From Herbaspirillum autotrophicum (GTDB taxonomy: Bacteria > Pseudomonadota > Gammaproteobacteria > Burkholderiales > Burkholderiaceae_D): DNA of 64,000 bases. The position numbers and the translations under genes were made by a program. Shown piece by piece: positions 11,182 to 20,149 of the stretch (position 1 is its first letter; each line of letters begins with the position of its first letter). Location of the stretch: the NCBI RefSeq assembly GCF_001189915.1, contig NZ_LFLS01000013.1:62001-126000 (forward strand). Direction: 5' to 3'. The notes under the pieces were generated by a model. That model made no database searches and had not been told where the DNA came from. It worked only from the letters and a program-made list of their open reading frames with translations.

Positions 11182-11625
11182 ATGTACCACCGACATCGTC
11201 GCCTGCTGCCCTTGCTGGCAGCCCTGTTGTTGCCCGCCACACCGGCCCGGGCCATTTACAAATGCCATGAAGCCGGCGTCATTCGCTATACCGACGTCCC
11301 CTGCCCCGGCGGCAAAACGCTGGACTTCACGGCACCGCCTCCCGATGCCGCCGCTGCCAGAAAAAGAGCGGCGCAAGACAAGGCCGCACTCAAACAACTG
11401 GAAACCGAACGCCAGGCGGAAGACAAAAAAGAGACACAAGCCCGGCATCAGCAATCCCGCGCCAACAGCGCCGCCCAAAAGAAGAACAAGAAATGCGCCG
11501 CGCTGGCGCAACGCCGGCAATGGGCGGAAGAAGATCTGCGTCAGGCCGACAGCAAGACGCTCGACAAGGCCAGACGCCAAAGCCGGCGCGCGGCCGAGTC
11601 CTATCAGCGCGAATGCGACGGCTAA
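11182..11625 (+). CDS. Secreted DUF4124-domain protein with charged coiled tail
   Basis: A 147-residue periplasmic protein. A signal peptide (LLPLLAALLLPATPARA) precedes the DUF4124 segment IYKCHEAGVIRYTDVPCPGG, with its two conserved cysteines. The remainder (about 60-145) is a long Lys/Arg/Glu/Gln helix, probably coiled coil, with one more Cys pair (KKCAAL, YQREC). The family is widespread in proteobacteria and has no known function. GGAG precedes the ATG by about six bases. The stop TAA overlaps the convergent chemoreceptor stop by 4 bp (11622-11625). Confidence 0.82.
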   Translation: MYHRHRRLLPLLAALLLPATPARAIYKCHEAGVIRYTDVPCPGGKTLDFTAPPPDAAAARKRAAQDKAALKQLETERQAEDKKETQARHQQSRANSAAQKKNKKCAALAQRRQWAEEDLRQADSKTLDKARRQSRRAAESYQRECDG

Positions 11626-13208
11626 GTGACCGGATGCAACAACTTGCTGCCAGCGCCACTGAGATTGAACACGCTCACCAGTTGCGCCAGCTTCGTCGCC
11701 TGATCCTGCATCGACTGCGCCGCTGCTGCCGCTTGCTCCACCAGTGCTGCATTTTGCTGCGTGGTTTGATCCATCAGCGTGACCGCGCGGTTGATTTCTT
11801 CGATGCCGGTGCTTTGCTCCTGACTGGCAGCACTGATGTCGCTGACAATATCGGTCACCCGTCTGACACTCTCCACGACTTCGTCCATGGTGCTGCCGGC
11901 CTGCTCCACCAGCCGGCTGCCGACCCCGACCTTTTCCACCGAGTCATCGATCAGCGACTTGATTTCCTTGGCCGCAGCCGCACTGCGTTGCGCCAGACTG
12001 CGCACTTCACTGGCCACCACCGCGAAACCGCGTCCCTGTTCGCCGGCCCGGGCCGCCTCTACTGCCGCGTTCAGCGCCAGAATATTGGTTTGAAATGCAA
12101 TGCCATCAATCACGCTGATGATATCGACGATCTTTTTCGACGATTCATTGATTGACCCCATAGTGGCAATCACTTGCCCGACCACGCTGCCGCCCTGCAC
12201 CGCCACTGCCGAGGCCGACACCGCCAGTTGATTGGCTTGCCGTGCGTTATCGGCATTTTGCCTGACGGTGGAAGTCAACTGTTCCATCGCCGACGCGGTT
12301 TCTTCCAGCGAACCCGCCTGCTGTTCCGTACGCGAAGACAGATCCAGATTACCCGATGCAATCTGACTCGACGCCGTGGCTATCGTATCGGTACCGGTGC
12401 GCACATTGCCGACGATATTGCGCAAGCTGAGATTCATGTCTTGCAAGGCTTGCAGCAGTTGTCCCGACTCATCCCTGGAATTGACCACGATGGTGGTATT
12501 GAGGTCACCCGCGGCGACCCGCCGGGAAATCCCGACCGCCGCATTGAGCGGGCGCGTGATGCCGATGGTCAGATACCAGGCACATGTCATGCCGAGGATC
12601 AGCACCAGCACTTCCAGCAACACCAGCAGCCGGGTACTCTGCACTGCCACGGCATTGATATCGATGTTCAGCTGATCGATATTTTGGCGCTGTAACAGCA
12701 GCAAGTTCTCGACCTGTTGCTGATACAAAGCTGCCGCCGGCAAGAAGTCCTTTTCCAGCGCGGCATCGATCATGGCCTGATCCGGATTGGCTGCAGCCTT
12801 GGCCTTGTAGATCACATCGCGGGTCGTCAGATAGACCTGGCGTTGCTGTGCGATCTTGTCAAACAATTGTCGTTCGTCGTCGGAGGTCAACATGGCGCCG
12901 ATTTTTTTCTGCAGCTCACCCGAGTTTCGGGTGGCCGTCTCGGTTTCCGGTTTGAAGAATCCTCCGAGCGAGGTATCGGCGCTCTTGGCAATCGCCATCG
13001 CGCGCCGGATACCGCCGTAAGTATTCAGATACCAGTCGCTGATCATGCGTTCTTTGGCCAGTGGCGTGGCCATCATAGCGGTGGTGGCGGCGGCCACCGA
13101 TTGCAGGCGCCAGATACCGATCACCGCAATCACCAGCGACAAACTCAGAATCAGTGCAAACCCCATGCCCAGGCGTTTGCCGATGCGGATATTGTTCATC
13201 ATGTTCAC
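11622..13208 (-). CDS. Methyl-accepting chemotaxis protein
   Basis: A 528-residue chemoreceptor. Membrane segment 1 is at about 12-32, followed by a ~155-residue periplasmic 4-helix-bundle sensor, then segment 2 at about 192-215 and a HAMP domain ([20 protein letters not shown]). The signalling domain has the hairpin tip [40 protein letters not shown] in shortened form: [19 protein letters not shown]. No C-terminal NWETF-like CheR-binding pentapeptide is present. The start ATG at 13208 is preferred over ATGs 6 and 9 bases later, because GGGGGGAG lies about nine bases upstream. The ligand is unknown. Confidence 0.92.
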   Translation of the reverse strand: [528 protein letters not shown]

Positions 13209-13304
13209 GTTCTCCCCCCGAAGGATGCTGTGCTATGCGAAACCTGCCGTGTCGTCGTGATTGCATTGGTATTGACCGGCGGCAGCACGCCATCGCCTCA
13301 CGTC

Positions 13305-13324
13305 AATCAGATGCATATCTGATT
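13305..13324. repeat. Perfect 20-bp palindrome between the MHYT and chemoreceptor genes
   Basis: AATCAGAT and ATCTGATT flank GCAT, with 8-bp arms. There is no T-run on the minus strand, so it is more like a protein-binding site than a terminator. It lies 96 bp above the chemoreceptor start. Confidence 0.4.
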
Positions 13325-13422
13325 TTAGTGAGGCAAGGAAAAAAGGGAAGCCATGCGAATGAAAATAATGGAATGCAGCGACACGCTGCTCCGTGCCCGC
13401 CAGAAGTGGTGGCGGACGAGAC

Positions 13423-15486
13423 TTACAAGTTTGAAGTTGCTGCCAGAAACTGATCCGCCGGCATTGGCCGTCCCATCAGATATCCTTGCAATGCATCGCA
13501 GCCGAGTTCCGTCAGGAAATCCTGTTGCATGGCAGTTTCGACGCCCTCCGCCACAATCCGCAGATTCAGCGTGCGCCCCAGGGCCACAATCGAGGAAACG
13601 ATGGCGGCATCATCGGTACCGATGCCGAGGTCGCGGACAAAGCCACGATCGATTTTCAATTCATTGGCAGGCAAGCGCTTGAGATACAGCAGACTGGAGT
13701 AGCCGGTGCCGAAGTCATCGATGGAAATATCAACGCCGAGATCGGCGATTTTCTGCAAGGTCAGCAGGCTCGCTTCGGCATCATGCATCGCGGTCGATTC
13801 AGTCACTTCCAGTGTCAGGCAACGCGCCGGCAAATCGTAGCGCGCCAGTGTCGACTGGACCAACTCGATCAGATCGTGATGCGCAAATTGCAGCGCCGAC
13901 AAATTGACCGCCACTTTCCAGTCGAGATGTCCGAGATCACGCCATTCGCGCATTTGCCGGCACGCCTCATTCAATACCCAGGCGCCGATCGGTACGATCA
14001 AGCCGGATTTTTCAGCCAGTCCGATAAACTCATCCGGACCAACCATGCCACGGGTCGGATGCTGCCAACGCAGCAAGGCCTCAGCGCCCAGCACCGGGCC
14101 ATTCGGCGGATTGAATTTGGGCTGGTAATACAAGACGAATTCCTTGCGCTCCAGCGCTTGCCGCAAATCCTGCAGCAATTGCAGCTGGTTGTGCGCATTG
14201 GCATTCATCGATGCTTCAAAGAAATGGTAGCCGTTGCGGCCGCTGCGCTTGGTGTGATACATGGCGGCATCGGCATTGATCACCAGATCGTGACGCGTGC
14301 TGCCATCTTCCGGATAAATCGCGATGCCGACGCTGGCCGAGACACTCAGGTCATGGCGCTGGATATGAAATGGCTCGTTGATGATGGTAACCAGCTTGTC
14401 GGCGATGGCCACGGCATCGTCGCGTTCCTTGAGATCGACCAGCAACACGAACTCATCGCCGCCGAGGCGGGCCACAGTATCGTGCGCGCGCATGATGGAC
14501 CGGATCCGGTTGGCGACTTCGATCAGCAGCAAGTCACCGATGTGATGACCGAGCGAATCGTTGATGGCCTTGAAGCCGTCGAGATCGATGAACATCAATG
14601 CGAAATGACCATGTTCGCGTGAGGCCTGATGAATGGCCTGATTCAGCCGGTCTTCCAGCAGAGTGCGGTTGGGCAGCTTGGTCAGATGGTCATGCAATAC
14701 CTGTTGCGTCAATTCTTCATTGGCTTCGGCCAGCGATACTGCCAGCTTGGCGGTGCGCGATTCCAGACGCGCATCCAGGATCGAGGTCAGCAAGGCGATG
14801 GTCAGCACCGACAACGTCGCGATGACAATCACGATCGCCAGCCAGCCCGGACTGACGCCTTCACGCGCGGCGGTGCAGATACTGCCGAGTGGGAAACGGG
14901 CCGCTTCCATCCCGGTGTAATGCATGCCGACGATGGCAATGCCCATTACCACTGCGGCACTGGCGCGGGCCAATCTGACATGCGGTGTATTGCGCCGCAA
15001 GTGAAAGGCAATCCACAAGGCGGCGCCGGCCGCCACCACCGCAATCACGATGGATGCAAGGAATATCAGCGGGTCGTATTGAATCGCCGGATTCATCAGC
15101 ATCGCCGCCATGCCGATGTAATGCATCAGGGCAATCCCGCCACCCATCAGCAGCGCGCTCTTGAGCAGGCGTCGCAGCGGCAGCTCGGGCCGGCTGACGG
15201 TCCACAGTGCAAAGCCGGAAACGATGATCGCCACCAGCAACGACAGCAAGGTAATCCAGATGTCATATCCCAATACGATCGGCAACCGGAATGCCAGCAT
15301 GCCGATGAAGTGCATCGACCAGATGCCGATGCCCATGGCGACCGCGCCACCCACCAGCCACGAACGGCCACCGAATTCCTGTGTGCTGTTGATCCGCTCC
15401 GCCATGTCCAGCGCGGTATAGGAAGCGAGAATGGCAACCAGCAGCGAAACGACGACCAGCGCGCTATCGTAAGAAGCGGTTAACAT
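13423..15486 (-). CDS. MHYT–GGDEF–EAL cyclic-di-GMP turnover protein
   Basis: A 687-residue membrane protein. The N-terminal MHYT sensor has about seven helices with SMHFIGM, LMHYIGM and GMHYTGME repeats, thought to bind copper and sense O2, CO or NO. Then follow a GGDEF domain (RLGGDEFVLLV) and an EAL domain (GAEALLRWQHP, with the later catalytic DDFGTGYSSL). Both active sites look intact. An RAHD inhibitory site sits five residues before GGDEF, so the cyclase should be product-inhibited. The ATG at 15486 starts right before the first helix; a TTG 75 bases upstream is less likely. It diverges from the phospholipase gene. Confidence 0.93.
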   Translation of the reverse strand: MLTASYDSALVVVSLLVAILASYTALDMAERINSTQEFGGRSWLVGGAVAMGIGIWSMHFIGMLAFRLPIVLGYDIWITLLSLLVAIIVSGFALWTVSRPELPLRRLLKSALLMGGGIALMHYIGMAAMLMNPAIQYDPLIFLASIVIAVVAAGAALWIAFHLRRNTPHVRLARASAAVVMGIAIVGMHYTGMEAARFPLGSICTAAREGVSPGWLAIVIVIATLSVLTIALLTSILDARLESRTAKLAVSLAEANEELTQQVLHDHLTKLPNRTLLEDRLNQAIHQASREHGHFALMFIDLDGFKAINDSLGHHIGDLLLIEVANRIRSIMRAHDTVARLGGDEFVLLVDLKERDDAVAIADKLVTIINEPFHIQRHDLSVSASVGIAIYPEDGSTRHDLVINADAAMYHTKRSGRNGYHFFEASMNANAHNQLQLLQDLRQALERKEFVLYYQPKFNPPNGPVLGAEALLRWQHPTRGMVGPDEFIGLAEKSGLIVPIGAWVLNEACRQMREWRDLGHLDWKVAVNLSALQFAHHDLIELVQSTLARYDLPARCLTLEVTESTAMHDAEASLLTLQKIADLGVDISIDDFGTGYSSLLYLKRLPANELKIDRGFVRDLGIGTDDAAIVSSIVALGRTLNLRIVAEGVETAMQQDFLTELGCDALQGYLMGRPMPADQFLAATSNL

Positions 15487-15734
15487 GGATGGCAAATCAG
15501 TTGGAGGCAGATGAGGCTGCAGCGGGCGGAAGAGTCGGTCAACATGGACTTGTCGAAACAATAAGCAAAACCGCCATTATCCCGTAAATTTGATTTACGC
15601 CGCCAACTCACTATCTAAATGCTAATTATTGACAACATGGGGGGGATTCAATCGTATGATCCAGGCAACTTTATTAATGCAATGCAGTCAATTCCCGAAC
15701 TCCCTCCACTTGTTCCGCTAACCAACGCCTGCCC

Positions 15735-17027
15735 ATGCCACCCACGTCCACTTCTTTTCGAATTCTGCGGCGCAGTCTGATCGCCGGTGCTTCCCTGCTG
15801 TTGTTGCAAAATGCCATCGCCGGTGTCGCCTTGCTGCAGCCGGGCAAGCGCATCGATGGCACACAACCGCTGCAACTGACGTTGCTGGTCAGTGATGACA
15901 ATTTGCCGCAACAGCAATACGAGATTCCAAAACAATTGATGGTCGCAGTGTCGGCAGACATGATTCCGCCGCAGCAGATCGCGTTGCGGCGCGATGATGA
16001 TGGCAACGATCAGATCACCCTGCGCAAAGGCGAATTCCGCAAATATACCTACAGCGCCGTACTGCCGCCGAATATGCGCGGCAATGTCCGGATCGAGCCG
16101 GTCGGCCTTGATGCGGCGCCGATGCTGCTGGTCGTGGTGCGTCCCGATCCGGCATTGGGACCACTGGCACCGGTGCCTTTCATGGCCGATGCACCGCTGG
16201 CGCATTCTGACAGCGCTGCCGCACCGGTGACGCCGGCAGCTTCGGTCATCACGCCGGGCGCCAACGCAGCAGCCAACGCCAGCGCGCCGGCAGCGCTGGA
16301 CCTGATCAATACCTCGCGCCTGACGTTCAATGAACCGATGTATTTTGTCGCCGGCAACAGCGGTGGCAACAGCAACGCCAAATTCCAGCTGAGCTTCAAG
16401 TACCGCATTTTTCAGCCGGACGATCCGCGCTCACACGGCCTGATCGACAATCTGTATTTCGCGTATACCCAGTTTTCCTTATGGGATCTGCAAAGCCCGT
16501 CAGCGCCGTTCCGCGATACCAATTACCGCCCCAGCCTGTATTATTTCTTGCCGGACCTCGGCATCCAGAATGGCATTCTGAGCCGCATGGCGGTGGCGAC
16601 CGGGCTGGAACATGAATCCAACGGCCGCGATGGTGCGCAATCGCGCAGCATCAATATGGCATTCGTGCGACCGACATTCAGCTTCGGCAATCTCAACGAT
16701 TACCATCTGCGCATTTCGCCCAAGATTTACGCCTATATCGGTTCGCGCGAAGACAATCCGGATATCGCCCGCTACCGCGGCAACGTCGATCTCAACATCG
16801 CGTTCGGCAAACCGGATGGCATTGAATTTTCCAGCACGCTGCGCAAGGGTTCGGCCAGCAACTACGGCAGCATTGACTCGCAGTTGAGCTATCCGGTCAC
16901 GAAATGGTTGCCGGGTGCTGCCGGTTACGTGATGGCCAGCGTGTTTTATGGTTATGGCGAAAGCCTGCTGACCTACAACCAGAAACTGACGCCGCAATTT
17001 CGTATCGGCTACAGCCTCTGGCGCTAG
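15735..17027 (+). CDS. pldA: Outer-membrane phospholipase A
   Basis: A 430-residue outer-membrane beta-barrel enzyme that hydrolyses phospholipids which have flipped to the outer leaflet. A signal peptide (SLIAGASLLLLQNAIAG) precedes about 150 residues of periplasmic linker with an Ala/Pro-rich stretch. The OMPLA barrel starts near LTFNEPMYFVAG. The catalytic motif is GLEHESNGRDG, holding the His-Ser pair, with the Asn in SRSINMAFVRP. The chain ends YSLWR, a typical barrel terminus with an aromatic next to last. It is monocistronic. The N-terminal extension before the barrel is longer than in E. coli PldA (289 aa). Confidence 0.9.
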   Translation: MPPTSTSFRILRRSLIAGASLLLLQNAIAGVALLQPGKRIDGTQPLQLTLLVSDDNLPQQQYEIPKQLMVAVSADMIPPQQIALRRDDDGNDQITLRKGEFRKYTYSAVLPPNMRGNVRIEPVGLDAAPMLLVVVRPDPALGPLAPVPFMADAPLAHSDSAAAPVTPAASVITPGANAAANASAPAALDLINTSRLTFNEPMYFVAGNSGGNSNAKFQLSFKYRIFQPDDPRSHGLIDNLYFAYTQFSLWDLQSPSAPFRDTNYRPSLYYFLPDLGIQNGILSRMAVATGLEHESNGRDGAQSRSINMAFVRPTFSFGNLNDYHLRISPKIYAYIGSREDNPDIARYRGNVDLNIAFGKPDGIEFSSTLRKGSASNYGSIDSQLSYPVTKWLPGAAGYVMASVFYGYGESLLTYNQKLTPQFRIGYSLWR

Positions 17028-17039
17028 GGTTTCACTGTT

Positions 17040-18389
17040 TCAGACCGGCGTACGCATCGTCACGAACTCTTCAGCCGCCGTCGGATGAATGCCGATGGTG
17101 GCGTCGAACTGCGCCTTGGTCGCACCGCACTGCAACGCCACCGCAAAGCCCTGCATGATTTCACCGGCTTCGGCGCCGACCATGTGCACCCCCAGCACCT
17201 TGTCGCTGGCGGCGTCCACCACCAGTTTCATGAAGGTACGTTCCGGATTGCCGCTCAGCGTATGCTTGAGCGGTTTGAATTCGGACTTGAAGATCCGCAG
17301 TCCGGTAAATTTCTTGCGCGCCTGCTCTTCACTCAACCCCACCGTCGCCACATTCGGATGACTGAATACGGCGGTCGGCACATTATCGTAAGACACTGAA
17401 CGCGCCGCCTTGTTGAACAGGCGTCCGGCCACCGCCATGCCTTCGGCCAGCGCCACCGGCGTCAAGGCAATGCGGTCGATCACATCGCCAATCGCGTGGA
17501 TCGATGGCACATTGGTGGCGAACTGTTCATTGACCACAATGGCGCCGTTATCCTTGGTGGCGACACCGGCATTGCCCAGCCCCAGTTGCGCCGTATTGGC
17601 ATCGCGTCCGGTTGCCAGCAGCACACAATCGGCTTCGATACGACGGCCATCATCAAGTATCACGGTCTTGCCGCCGGCGCTTTGTTCGATGCCGGCAATC
17701 GTGGTTTCAAATAATATCTGCATGCCCTTCTTCTGCATTTCCGCCGCCAGAAACACACCGAGTTCAGCGTCCATGGTGCGCAACAATTGTTTGCCGCGAT
17801 ACACCAGCGTGACCTGACTGCCCAAGCCATTCAGGATCGAGGCCAGTTCGACGGCAATGTAGCCGCCGCCCATCACCACCGTGCGCGCCGGCAAGGCCGG
17901 CAAACGGAAAAAGCCGTCCGACGTGATCGCATGGACGCTGCCTGGAAAGTTTGGCACCGACGGCTGGCCACCGGTAGCGATCAGGATATGTTCAGCACTG
18001 AAGCGCTGCTCGCCGACGCGCACGGTATGCGCATCCTCGATCACGGCAAAACCGTCAATCACCTTGACGCCGGCGCCATCGAGCAATTTGCGGTAGACGC
18101 CGTTGAGACGGGCGATTTCCTTATCTTTGGCGGCGATCAGCGTGGCCCAGTCGAACCCCGGCTGGCCCGGTTGCCAACCATAGCCGACGGCATCACTGAA
18201 GTCTTCATGAAAATGCGCGCCATACGACATCAGCTTTTTCGGAATGCAACCGACATTGACGCAGGTCCCGCCCAGATACTGACTTTCGGCAATCGCCACG
18301 CGTGCACCGTGTTGCGCCGCAAAGCGGCTGGCGCGCACGCCGCCGGAACCGCCACCGATGGTGAACAAATCATAATCGTATGCAGACAT
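17040..18389 (-). CDS. gor: Glutathione-disulfide reductase
   Basis: A 449-residue NADPH-dependent flavoenzyme that recycles oxidised glutathione. The FAD site is FTIGGGSGGVRASRFAA and the redox disulfide is GGTCVNVGCIPKK. The NADPH fold has VVMGGGYIAVELASILNG, followed by YRGKQLLR with the arginines that select the 2'-phosphate. The C-terminal catalytic dyad is GIHPTAAEEFVTMR. GGAAG precedes the ATG at 18389. It follows the iron-permease gene by 40 bp on the same strand and may share its transcript, which would link iron import with thiol redox balance. Confidence 0.95.
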   Translation of the reverse strand: MSAYDYDLFTIGGGSGGVRASRFAAQHGARVAIAESQYLGGTCVNVGCIPKKLMSYGAHFHEDFSDAVGYGWQPGQPGFDWATLIAAKDKEIARLNGVYRKLLDGAGVKVIDGFAVIEDAHTVRVGEQRFSAEHILIATGGQPSVPNFPGSVHAITSDGFFRLPALPARTVVMGGGYIAVELASILNGLGSQVTLVYRGKQLLRTMDAELGVFLAAEMQKKGMQILFETTIAGIEQSAGGKTVILDDGRRIEADCVLLATGRDANTAQLGLGNAGVATKDNGAIVVNEQFATNVPSIHAIGDVIDRIALTPVALAEGMAVAGRLFNKAARSVSYDNVPTAVFSHPNVATVGLSEEQARKKFTGLRIFKSEFKPLKHTLSGNPERTFMKLVVDAASDKVLGVHMVGAEAGEIMQGFAVALQCGATKAQFDATIGIHPTAAEEFVTMRTPV

Positions 18390-18429
18390 GTGCTTCCTTT
18401 TTAACTGGTGAAATTCATCGGTACGTCCG

Positions 18430-20028
18430 TCATGCCTTGCGATTCAAGGCCCGCGTAACCAGCAGCACCGGAATCAGGCCGACCGCCACAATCGTCAGCG
18501 CCGGCACCGCGGCTTCGGCCAGACGTTCGTCGCGCGCCAGATTATGGGCGATCACGGCCAGCGTGTCGGTATTGAACGGCCGCAACAGCAAGGTCGCCGG
18601 CAGTTCCTTGACCACATCGACAAACACCATCAGCGCGGCAGTGGCCAACGAGCGCCACAGCAACGGCATATGTAGACGCCGGACGATATGCCAGCGCGAG
18701 CTGCCCATGGTCCGGGCGGCCTCATCGAAGCTGGCCGGAATCCGCGAATAACCGGCTTCCACCGATTGCACGGCGACCGCGGTAAAGCGTACCAGATAAG
18801 CGTAAACCACGCCGGCCGAGGTCGCCGTCAGCCAGATGCCGATCATGCTGCCCGGCATCAAGGCCTGCAACCATGCCAGCGGCAGCAAAATGCCGACTGC
18901 AATCACCGAGCCGGGAATCGCATAGCCCATCGATGCCAGGCGGGCAACAAAGCGCAGCATCAACCGGCGGATGCGCGGCAAATCATTGGCGCGCTGCGCG
19001 AAACACAAGGCCAATGCCAGCAGTACTGCAATCACGGCGGCGCTACCGCCGAAGCGGAAACTGTTCCAGGTCCAGCTGACATAGCGCGTCAGATCAAGCG
19101 CTACCGGATCGCGCCAGATCAGATGCAACAAGATCAGCACCGGCAAAATGAAACCCAGCACGACCGGCAAGCCGCACACCAGCCAGGCCAGTGTGGTGCC
19201 GCTGCGGCCCAATCGCGGCAAGCGTGATTCGGCGCCATCGCCGCGATGACCGCGCACCGTGGCGAACCGCATGCGCTGCTGCTCGCGCCGCTCGACCCAC
19301 AGCAACAAGGCAACGAACAACAGCAGCACGGTGGCATATTGGGCGGCAGCGATACGGTCATCCATGACCATCCAGGCTTTGTAGATGCCGGTGGTAAACG
19401 TGGTCAACCCGAAGTAGGCGCTGACGCCGTAATCGGCCAACGTTTCCATCAATGCCAGGGCGGCCCCGGCCATCAGCGCCGGCCGCGCCAGCGGCAGCGC
19501 CACCTTGCGAATCCGTTCGCCGAGCGGCGTTCCCAGCAGCCGTGCGGCTTCCATCAAATGCGCGCCGCGTTCGCTGAGCGCATTGCGTGCCAGCAGATAG
19601 GCGTAGGGGTAGAGCGTGAACACGAACAGAAATATCGCGCCCGACAAGCTGCGCACATCAAACCGGAAACCGGGAAAGATGGCGCGCAAGGATGTTTGCA
19701 ACGGCGCGCCGTATTGCAGAAAATCGGTAAAGGCGTAGGCCGAGACATAGGCCGGCATCGCCATCGGCAACAACAAAGCCCAGGAGAGAAAACGCTTGCC
19801 GCGAAATTCAAACAGGCTGATGGCAACTGCGGTACCGGCACCGACAATGATCACTCCCAGCGTCACCGCAAACGCCAGCCAGGCCGAGGTCGCCAGGTAA
19901 CCCGGCATGACGGTCTGCATTTGCTGCGCCAATACTTGCAGTCCGTTGACATCCAGACTGAACCAGGCCGACACGATACCGAACAGGGGCAAGGCAATGA
20001 GTAAAGCGATCAGGCCGATAAGATACAT
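18430..20028 (-). CDS. fbpB: Ferric-iron ABC transporter permease (FbpB-like, fused double permease)
   Basis: A 532-residue inner-membrane permease with two homologous halves (about 1-250 and 280-530), each with about six helices and an EAA loop (FDEAARTMGSSRWHIVRRLHMPLL in the second half, shortened: EAARTMGSSRWHIVRRL). This duplicated architecture is typical of FbpB/SfuB iron transporters. The ATG at 20028 (MYLIGLIALLIALPLFG) begins directly in the first helix; an upstream ATG at 20097 would add 23 residues and overlap the divergent promoter. It diverges from fbpC with a Fur-box-like sequence between them, and is followed by gor. Confidence 0.88.
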   Translation of the reverse strand: MYLIGLIALLIALPLFGIVSAWFSLDVNGLQVLAQQMQTVMPGYLATSAWLAFAVTLGVIIVGAGTAVAISLFEFRGKRFLSWALLLPMAMPAYVSAYAFTDFLQYGAPLQTSLRAIFPGFRFDVRSLSGAIFLFVFTLYPYAYLLARNALSERGAHLMEAARLLGTPLGERIRKVALPLARPALMAGAALALMETLADYGVSAYFGLTTFTTGIYKAWMVMDDRIAAAQYATVLLLFVALLLWVERREQQRMRFATVRGHRGDGAESRLPRLGRSGTTLAWLVCGLPVVLGFILPVLILLHLIWRDPVALDLTRYVSWTWNSFRFGGSAAVIAVLLALALCFAQRANDLPRIRRLMLRFVARLASMGYAIPGSVIAVGILLPLAWLQALMPGSMIGIWLTATSAGVVYAYLVRFTAVAVQSVEAGYSRIPASFDEAARTMGSSRWHIVRRLHMPLLWRSLATAALMVFVDVVKELPATLLLRPFNTDTLAVIAHNLARDERLAEAAVPALTIVAVGLIPVLLVTRALNRKA

Positions 20029-20116
20029 AGAGAGCAATGATAGAGAACAACGAATGAAAACCGGAGCAAACGCGACATGCAAAGACACCGGCAACATGCG
20101 CTACACTGGCGGCAAA

Positions 20117-20131
20117 TGAGAATTGTAACTA
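20117..20131. promoter_or_regulatory. Fur-box-like site between fbpB and fbpC
   Basis: TGAGAATTGTAACTA (7-1-7 arrangement) matches the left Fur half-site TGATAAT at 6 of 7 bases, but the right half poorly (3 of 7). The 12-mer CAAATGAGAATT is identical to the one upstream of fbpA. It lies 19 bp before the fbpC ATG. Confidence 0.5.
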
Positions 20132-20149
20132 TTTTCCCCGAAGGTTCCG

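Noticed and set aside
15629-15660. TTGACA followed by TATGAT upstream of the phospholipase gene
   Set aside because: The spacer is 20 bp, too long for an ordinary sigma-70 promoter.
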